Assembly (NCBI RefSeq): GCF_900184795.1
Contig: NZ_FXXN01000028.1
Coordinates: forward strand, 216,628-280,627
Length of the DNA: 64,000 nucleotides
Source of the DNA: Magnetospirillum sp. 15-1
GTDB taxonomy: Bacteria > Pseudomonadota > Alphaproteobacteria > Rhodospirillales > Magnetospirillaceae
Direction of reading: 5' to 3'
Below, piece by piece: positions 58,611 through 64,000 of this stretch (positions within the stretch are counted from its first letter, which is position 1; every line of letters begins with the position of its first letter). Both the position numbers and the translations under genes were made by a program. Under the pieces are notes generated by a model that worked only from the letters and a program-made list of their open reading frames with translations, was not told the DNA's origin and searched no databases.

Positions 58611-59438
58611 TTGAGCCAATCCCAAGACGACAAGACCATGCCGCTGCTCGAGCACCTGATCGAGCTGCGCCGGCGGCTGATCTGGTCGGCGATCGCCTTC
58701 ATCATCGCCTTTGGGATCTGCTACTACTTCTCCAACGAGATCTACGAATTCCTGCTGGAGCCCTATTCCAAGGCGGCCCTGGCCAAGGGCGGCAACCGCC
58801 GCCTGATCTACACCGCGCCCACCGAGGCGTTCTTCACCTTCATGAAGGTGTCGGCCTTCGCGGGCGCCGCCCTGTGCTTTCCCATCTGGGCGGGACAGCT
58901 GTGGGCCTTCGTGGCGCCGGGCTTGTACAAGCACGAGAAGCAGGCCTTCCTGCCCTTCCTGTTCGCCACGCCGGTGCTGTTCGCCATGGGTGCCTCCATG
59001 GTCTATTACCTGGTGCTGCCCAACCTCTACACCTACCTGCTCGGCTTCGAGAATCTGGTCGGCGGTCCCAGCACGCTGCCCATCCAGATGGAGGCCAAGG
59101 TCAACGAATCCCTGTCGTTGATCATGACCCTGATCTTCGCCTTCGGGCTGGCCTTCCAGATGCCGGTGCTGTTGACCCTGCTGGCCCGGGTGGGACTGGT
59201 CACCGCCGCGGGACTGGCCGACAAGCGCCGCTTCGCCATCGTCGGCAATTTCGTCTTCGCCGCCGTCGTCACGCCGCCCGACGTGGTCAGCCAGTTGTCG
59301 CTCGCCATTCCCATGGTCGGGCTTTACGAGATTTCCATCCTCTCCGCCCGCTGGGCCGAGAAGAAGCGGGAAGAGGCGCTGGCGGATGACGGGGCCGATG
59401 ATGACACCGCCCACGACGAGACCGATTTCAACGCGTAA
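58611..59438 (+). CDS. tatC: Twin-arginine translocase subunit TatC
   Basis: 275 residues with six predicted transmembrane helices; receptor for twin-arginine signal peptides. Conserved segments are [26 protein letters not shown]-type [15 protein letters not shown], and [20 protein letters not shown]. The start is TTG 58611, 6-12 bases after AGAGGACG, as an ATG is not available at the right place. Together tatA-B-C are complete and contiguous. Confidence 0.94.
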   Translation: MSQSQDDKTMPLLEHLIELRRRLIWSAIAFIIAFGICYYFSNEIYEFLLEPYSKAALAKGGNRRLIYTAPTEAFFTFMKVSAFAGAALCFPIWAGQLWAFVAPGLYKHEKQAFLPFLFATPVLFAMGASMVYYLVLPNLYTYLLGFENLVGGPSTLPIQMEAKVNESLSLIMTLIFAFGLAFQMPVLLTLLARVGLVTAAGLADKRRFAIVGNFVFAAVVTPPDVVSQLSLAIPMVGLYEISILSARWAEKKREEALADDGADDDTAHDETDFNA

Positions 59439-59452
59439 CCGGAATTTTTGCC

Positions 59453-60721
59453 ATGCATGACTTGAAGTCCATTCGCGACAACCCGGACGGATTCGATTCG
59501 GGGCTGAAGCGCCGGGGCCTGGAGCCCAAGGCCGCCGCCATCCTGGAGCTGGACACAAGGCGCCGCGCCGCCCAGACCGCCTTTCAGGAAATGCAGGCCC
59601 GGCGCAACGACGCCTCCAAGCAGATCGGCGCCATCAAGAAGCAGGGCGGCGACGCCCAGGCCCTGATGGACGAGGTGGCGGCGCTGAAGGAGCGCATCCC
59701 GGCCGCCGAGGAAGAGGACCGGCAGCTTGGCGCCGAGATCGAGGCCATCCTGGCCTCCATCCCCAATCTGCCCGCCGATGACGTGCCGGAAGGCCCCGAC
59801 GAGAGCGCCAACGTGGAAGTCCGCCGCTGGGGCACGCCTAAGGAATTCGCCTTCACCCCGCTCGACCACGACGCCATCGGCGCCAAGCTGGGGCTGATGG
59901 ATTTCGACGGCGCCGCCAAGCTGTCGGGTGCCCGTTTCGTGGTGCTGAAGGGCCCGCTGGCCCGGCTGCAGCGCGCCATCGGCCAGTTCATGCTGGACCT
60001 GCAGACGGCTGAGCACGGCTATACCGAGATGGACCCGCCGCTGATGGTCAAGGACGGTGCCGCCTTCGGCACCGGTCAGTTGCCCAAGTTCAGCGAGGAT
60101 CTGTTCAAGACCAATACCGGCCACTGGCTGATCCCCACCGCCGAGGTGCCGCTGACCAATCTGGTCAGCGACGAGATTCTGGACGACAAGGTCCTGCCGC
60201 TGCGCATGACGGCGTTGACGCCCTGTTTCCGCTCGGAAGCCGGGTCGGCGGGCAAGGATACCCGCGGCATGATCCGCCAGCACCAGTTCCACAAGGTGGA
60301 GATGGTTTCCATCGCCCATCCCGACGCCTCCGACGAGGAACACGAGCGCATGACCAGATGCGCCGAGACGGTGTTGCAGCGTCTGGGCCTGGCTTATCGC
60401 ACCATCGTGCTGTGCACCGGCGACATGGGGTTCTCGGCGCGCAAGACCTACGACATCGAGGTGTGGCTGCCCGGCCAGCAGCGCTACCGCGAAATCTCGT
60501 CGTGCTCCAATTGCGGCGACTTCCAGGCGCGGCGCATGAAGGCCCGCTTCCGCCCCGAGGGCGAGAAGGGGACCCGCTTCGTCCATACCCTGAACGGCTC
60601 CGGCCTTGCCGTGGGCCGCACCCTGATCGCCGTGATGGAGAACTACCAGCGCGACGACGGCACCATCGAGGTGCCCGAGGCCCTGCGTCCCTACATGGGC
60701 GGGCTGGAGGTCATTGCCTAA
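59453..60721 (+). CDS. serS: Seryl-tRNA synthetase
   Basis: 422 residues. An N-terminal coiled-coil tRNA-binding arm (about 30-105) precedes the class II catalytic core. Motif 2 is [18 protein letters not shown] and [11 protein letters not shown]; motif 3 is [19 protein letters not shown]. The length and ends are normal. It lies 14 bases after tatC. Confidence 0.97.
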   Translation: MHDLKSIRDNPDGFDSGLKRRGLEPKAAAILELDTRRRAAQTAFQEMQARRNDASKQIGAIKKQGGDAQALMDEVAALKERIPAAEEEDRQLGAEIEAILASIPNLPADDVPEGPDESANVEVRRWGTPKEFAFTPLDHDAIGAKLGLMDFDGAAKLSGARFVVLKGPLARLQRAIGQFMLDLQTAEHGYTEMDPPLMVKDGAAFGTGQLPKFSEDLFKTNTGHWLIPTAEVPLTNLVSDEILDDKVLPLRMTALTPCFRSEAGSAGKDTRGMIRQHQFHKVEMVSIAHPDASDEEHERMTRCAETVLQRLGLAYRTIVLCTGDMGFSARKTYDIEVWLPGQQRYREISSCSNCGDFQARRMKARFRPEGEKGTRFVHTLNGSGLAVGRTLIAVMENYQRDDGTIEVPEALRPYMGGLEVIA

Positions 60722-60722
60722 G

Positions 60723-61502
60723 ATGTTCGACCCGGTTTCCGATCCCTCGTCGCTCCGCATCCTGATCTCCAACGATGACGGCATCAACGCGCCGGGCATC
60801 AAGGTGCTGGAGGCCATCGCCCGCACGCTCTCCAAGGATGTCTGGGTAGTGGCGCCGGAAACCGAGCAGAGCGCGGCCGGCCATTCGCTCACCATCCGCC
60901 GGCCCCTGCGGGTGCGCAAGGTGTCGGCGCGGCGCTATGCGGTGGACGGCACTCCCACCGACGCGGTGCTGCTGGGCGTCAACCACGTGCTGAAGGGCAA
61001 GAAGCCCCACCTTGTGCTGTCGGGCATCAACCGGGGCTCCAACCTGGGCGAGGACGTCACCTATTCGGGGACCGTGGCGGCGGCCATGGAAGGCACCATC
61101 CTAGGCATTCCCGCCATCGCGCTCTCCCAGTTCATCAACCATCCCCATCCGGTGAAGTGGGGCACGGCCGAGCATTGGGCGCCCGAGGTCATCCGCCGGC
61201 TGCTCGCCAAGGGCTGGAGCCGCAACGTGCTGATCAACGTCAACTTTCCCGACGTGATCGCCTCGTCGGTCACCGGGGTGGAGATCACCCGCCAGGGCAA
61301 GCGCAAGATCGGCGACGACATCATGGAGCGCGAGGACCCGCGCGGCGAACCCTATGTGTGGATCGGCGCCCAGCGGGCCGAGGAGCGCTCCACTCCCGGC
61401 ACCGACATCGAAGCAGTCTGTCGCGGCGCCATTTCGGTGACGCCGCTGTGCTTCGACCTGACCCATCGCGACGACATGAAGGCGCTGGAGACGGCCTTTT
61501 GA
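60723..61502 (+). CDS. surE: 5-prime-nucleotidase SurE
   Basis: 259 residues. Metal-dependent nucleotidase/exopolyphosphatase linked to stationary-phase survival. LISNDDGINAPGIKVLE has the acidic metal ligands; VLSGINRGSNLGEDVTYSGT and SLTIRRPLRV are also family motifs. ATG 60723 is used in preference to the in-frame TTG 60714. Its stop TGA shares a base with the ATG of pcm. Confidence 0.94.
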   Translation: MFDPVSDPSSLRILISNDDGINAPGIKVLEAIARTLSKDVWVVAPETEQSAAGHSLTIRRPLRVRKVSARRYAVDGTPTDAVLLGVNHVLKGKKPHLVLSGINRGSNLGEDVTYSGTVAAAMEGTILGIPAIALSQFINHPHPVKWGTAEHWAPEVIRRLLAKGWSRNVLINVNFPDVIASSVTGVEITRQGKRKIGDDIMEREDPRGEPYVWIGAQRAEERSTPGTDIEAVCRGAISVTPLCFDLTHRDDMKALETAF

Positions 61503-62146
61503 TGAAAAGGGCGGAACCCCGCGTCATCCGCCTGCTGATGGAATTGCGGCGGATGGGCGTCGTCGACACGAGCGTGCTGTCGGCCATCGAGCGCATTCCG
61601 CGCGATCTGTTCGTCGCCGAGCCCTTCCTCGATCAGGCCTACGAGAACACGGCGCTGCCCATCGGCTGCGCCCAGACCATCAGCCAGCCCCTGGTGGTCG
61701 GCCTGATGACCCAGGCGCTGCAGGTGGGCGACCGCATGAAGGTGCTGGAAGTGGGGACGGGCTCGGGCTATCAGGCGGCCATCCTGGCGCGGCTTTGCCG
61801 CCGTCTCTATTCCGTCGAGCGGCATAAGCCGTTGCTGGCCGAGGCGGAGGCGCGCTTCAAGCATCTTCGCCTGCACAACATCACCTGCCGGGCCGGTGAC
61901 GGCTCGCGCGGCTGGCCCGAGCAGGCGCCCTTTGACCGCATCATGGTCACCGCCGCCGCTCCCGACATTCCCCCCGCCCTGGTCGAGCAGCTGAAACCCG
62001 ACGGTATCATGGTTTTGCCGCTGGGCGACGTGGGCGGCATCGACCAGGAACTGGTGCGGGTCACCAGGACCGACCGTGGCATCGATATCCAGCCCTTCCT
62101 GCCGGTGCGCTTCGTGCCGCTGGTCGAGGGCATACCCGAGGAATGA
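61502..62146 (+). CDS. pcm: Protein-L-isoaspartate O-methyltransferase
   Basis: 214 residues. SAM-dependent repair of isoaspartyl residues in aged proteins. ALPIGCAQTISQPLVVGLMT and VLEVGTGSGYQAAILARL (SAM motif I), and RAGDGSRGWPEQAPFDRIMV are the signature parts. ATG 61502 overlaps the surE stop. The surE-pcm-nlpD order is the classic arrangement, here without rpoS. Confidence 0.95.
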   Translation: MKRAEPRVIRLLMELRRMGVVDTSVLSAIERIPRDLFVAEPFLDQAYENTALPIGCAQTISQPLVVGLMTQALQVGDRMKVLEVGTGSGYQAAILARLCRRLYSVERHKPLLAEAEARFKHLRLHNITCRAGDGSRGWPEQAPFDRIMVTAAAPDIPPALVEQLKPDGIMVLPLGDVGGIDQELVRVTRTDRGIDIQPFLPVRFVPLVEGIPEE

Positions 62147-62181
62147 TTGCCGGTCGTATCCGCCGCGCTTATAGTGCTGGC

Positions 62182-63255
62182 ATGAGGCATGCGCCACATC
62201 ATCTGGTTATGGTTCTGGGTCTCGCCGGCCTGATGGCGGCGTGCTCGCCCAGCTATGACTCCCAGGTGCCGGTATCGCGCGGTCCCGATGGCCCTCTGTA
62301 TGTGCAGCGGCCGGCCACGGTGACCGTCTATGCTGGCGATACCGTATATGGCGTCGCCCGGCGCTATTCCCTGGCCGTCCGCGACCTGATCGAGGCCAAC
62401 AACCTGCAGCCGCCCTACCAGTTGCAGCCCGGAACGGTGCTGCGCCTGCCCGGCGGCGGCCAGGATTACGTGGTGCAGAAGGGTGACACTCTGTCGGTGC
62501 TGGCCCGGCGCTTCAAGGTGGATTTCAATTCCCTGGCGGCCACCAACGGCAAGCGGGCTCCCTATGTGCTGCATGTGGGCGAGCGCCTGACCATTCCCGG
62601 CGTCAAGGGGGGGACTCCCGCGCCGACCCAGACCGCCATGGCCGCGCCACCCGCGTCGGGCGGTGGCACCGGCTCCATCGTGGTGGGCTCGCCCAATGCG
62701 CCGGGAGGAGGAGGAGGAGGGGGCAAGGCCACGGCCAAGCTGGACCAGCCGCCGGCCTACGCCCGCGCGCCGTCCCATGCCGCCCCGCAATCGCCGTCGC
62801 TGCCCGCCGCGCCGCCGGCCCGCGCCGGCTCCAGCTTCCTGTGGCCGGTCAAGGGCGAGGTGGTGGCCGAATTCGGCCCGCTGCCCGGCAAGGGCCAGCA
62901 CAACGACGGCATCAATATCGTCGCCGCCAAGGGTACGGCGGTACGGGCCGCCGAGAACGGCGTGGTGGCCTATGTGGGCAACGAACTGAAGGGCTTCGGC
63001 AACCTGCTGCTGATCAAGCATGCCGACAACTGGATGACCGCCTATGCCCACAACGACCGGCTGATGGTCAAGCGCGGCGACCAGGTGAAGCGCGGCCAGA
63101 CCATCGCCACCGTGGGCGCCAGCGGCTCGGTGACATCGCCGCAATTGCATTTCGAGATTCGTCGCGGAACCGAAGCGCTCAATCCCGTCGATTACCTACA
63201 AGATAAGGTCGCGTCGACGGAAAAAGTGTATCATTTTGCTATGATTGCGTATTGA
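62182..63255 (+). CDS. nlpD: NlpD/DipM-like lipoprotein with LysM and degenerate LytM domain
   Basis: 357 residues. Lipoprotein signal with lipobox LMAAC (MRHAPHHLVMVLGLAGLMAAC). Two LysM domains (about 45-92, VTVYAGDTVYGVARRYSL; and 95-140, DYVVQKGDTLSVLARRF) bind peptidoglycan. A Gly/Pro-rich linker (about 145-215) follows. The C-terminal M23/LytM domain reads NDGINIVAAKGTAVRAA and QLHFEIRRG. In active enzymes these positions carry HxGxD and HLHFE; here His/Asp/His are replaced by Asn/Asn/Gln. It is therefore an amidase activator type rather than an active endopeptidase. Gene order surE-pcm-nlpD agrees. Confidence 0.9.
   Translation: MRHAPHHLVMVLGLAGLMAACSPSYDSQVPVSRGPDGPLYVQRPATVTVYAGDTVYGVARRYSLAVRDLIEANNLQPPYQLQPGTVLRLPGGGQDYVVQKGDTLSVLARRFKVDFNSLAATNGKRAPYVLHVGERLTIPGVKGGTPAPTQTAMAAPPASGGGTGSIVVGSPNAPGGGGGGGKATAKLDQPPAYARAPSHAAPQSPSLPAAPPARAGSSFLWPVKGEVVAEFGPLPGKGQHNDGINIVAAKGTAVRAAENGVVAYVGNELKGFGNLLLIKHADNWMTAYAHNDRLMVKRGDQVKRGQTIATVGASGSVTSPQLHFEIRRGTEALNPVDYLQDKVASTEKVYHFAMIAY
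62704..62718 (+). repeat. Five tandem GGA codons in the nlpD linker
   Basis: Five exact in-frame GGA triplets encode part of a seven-glycine run in the LysM-LytM linker. GGA is otherwise uncommon in this GC-rich region. Copy-number change would only lengthen or shorten the linker. Confidence 0.6.
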
Positions 63256-63344
63256 CCCCGGCGCGTGAACAGCCCACCCTAACCTCATAAATAAATGACC
63301 GTTCGTATAGGACGGCATGAGGGATGGATTCCAAGGAGGGGCGC

Positions 63345-64000
63345 ATGGCCGGTGACGTCGCGGCCGAGTCCAAGAACAGGGACCGGCTCAAATTTCTCCG
63401 CCTGGATGACAATGCGGTTTCGGCCATGAAGGCGGCCGGTCCCCTGGTCGACGGTGCGCTTCCCGCCATTGCCGATTCCTTCTACGCCCACCTGATGGCC
63501 TGGCCGAACCTGCAATCGCTGCTGGGCGGCGGGGCGAAGGTCGGTCACCTGAAGCAGACCCAGCAGGCCCATTGGAGCAGCCTGTTCTCGGGGCGCTTCG
63601 ACGACGATTATTTCAAGCGCGCGGTCGCCATCGGCGCCACTCACGAGCGTATCGGCCTGGACGTCAACTGGTACCTGGGCGGCTATTGCTTTGTGCTGGA
63701 AAAGCTGATCACCGAACTGCACGCCAAATGCGACAAGGCGCGTTTTCCCGGTATCGCCGGTGCCGTGCTGCGGGCCGCCTTCCTGGACATGGATCTGGCC
63801 ATCTCGACCTATATCGAGCACGGCGAGGCGGGCAAGATGAAGCGCGAGATGCTTGCCTTGTCGGACACCGTCGACCGCGAGGTGGCGCTGACCGTCGGCG
63901 ACATCGAAAAGCAGGTGAAGCGGCTGATCGAAGGCGCCCGGGAACTGACCGGGGTCGCCACCGCCTCGGAGGCCATGGCCGAGGCGGTGGCCGGCGCGGT
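63345..64000 (+). CDS. Globin-coupled sensor (protoglobin-domain) protein, N-terminal part, cut by the window end
   Basis: At least 218 residues, running past the right edge. Residues about 15-170 are a sensor-globin (HemAT-type) domain: FLRLDDNAVSAMKAAG, SFYAHLMAWPNLQSLL, then the conserved THERIGLDVNWYLGGYCFV, in which His100 is the expected proximal haem ligand. Beyond residue 185 the sequence becomes helical (KQVKRLIEGARELTGVA), typical of the start of a methyl-accepting signalling domain or a coiled-coil linker. The product is a probable oxygen sensor for taxis or signalling. ATG 63345 follows AAGGAGGGG at the right distance; ATG 63324 in the same frame is less well placed. Confidence 0.87.
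   Translation, partial: MAGDVAAESKNRDRLKFLRLDDNAVSAMKAAGPLVDGALPAIADSFYAHLMAWPNLQSLLGGGAKVGHLKQTQQAHWSSLFSGRFDDDYFKRAVAIGATHERIGLDVNWYLGGYCFVLEKLITELHAKCDKARFPGIAGAVLRAAFLDMDLAISTYIEHGEAGKMKREMLALSDTVDREVALTVGDIEKQVKRLIEGARELTGVATASEAMAEAVAGA

Overview
The window is GC-rich, densely packed bacterial chromosome of the Alphaproteobacteria type. Clues are the divergent erpA/dgt pair, the run argS-SPOR-nagZ-M50 protease-scpA-scpB-tatABC-serS-surE-pcm-nlpD, an enoyl-CoA hydratase/Pta fusion with ackA, and methylmalonyl-CoA epimerase. The bacteriohemerythrin response regulator, the globin-coupled sensor and a MotAB stator suit a motile, oxygen-responsive member of the Rhodospirillales, perhaps Magnetospirillum-like. 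The family-level placement is from general knowledge, not a database comparison. No rRNA, tRNA, CRISPR array, insertion sequence or prophage was recognised. The ends cut a penicillin acylase-family gene (left) and a globin-coupled sensor gene (right).

Bases 1-13.9 kb: penicillin acylase-like protein, methylmalonyl-CoA epimerase, 3-methyladenine glycosylase, two unrecognised proteins around a 311-base gap with an inverted repeat, LolCD, a two-domain HD/HD-GYP protein, DnaE, a LEA-type lipoprotein, a membrane-bound GH17 protein and an FkbM methyltransferase. Bases 13.9-20.8 kb: a secreted pentapeptide-repeat/FGE-like pair, HemB, O-acetylhomoserine sulfhydrylase, 3-hydroxyisobutyryl-CoA hydrolase, a small conserved protein and an isolated MotAB stator. 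Bases 20.8-32.5 kb: acyl-CoA and acetyl-phosphate metabolism (NDP-forming acyl-CoA synthetase/GNAT, MaoC-Pta, AckA), then a TPP enzyme and an ALDH7-type dehydrogenase with a cyclic-nucleotide-binding protein, PncC and PgpA.

Bases 32.7-49.7 kb: a large PAS histidine kinase, a sulfite-oxidase-like protein, SmpB, DapA, a DevBCA-like adaptor/permease/ATPase exporter behind an operator-like palindrome, a soluble lytic transglycosylase, a HAD hydrolase, IlvD, a hemerythrin-receiver fusion, exonuclease III, a second histidine kinase and an overlapping DUF922 putative metalloprotease. Bases 49.7-64 kb: mainly housekeeping genes, ErpA, dGTPase, ArgS, cell-envelope proteins (SPOR, NagZ, M50, NlpD-like), ScpAB, TatABC, SerS, SurE, Pcm and the start of the globin sensor.

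Many genes are joined by ATGA or GTGA 4-base overlaps, so several long operons are likely. Nothing amounts to a clear new defence or mobile system. The most unusual items are the hemerythrin-receiver fusion, the HTH-less cyclic-nucleotide protein, the stem-loop cluster at 11283-11352, the DUF922 reading-frame overlap, and two operator-like inverted repeats at 2997-3050 and 37461-37474.
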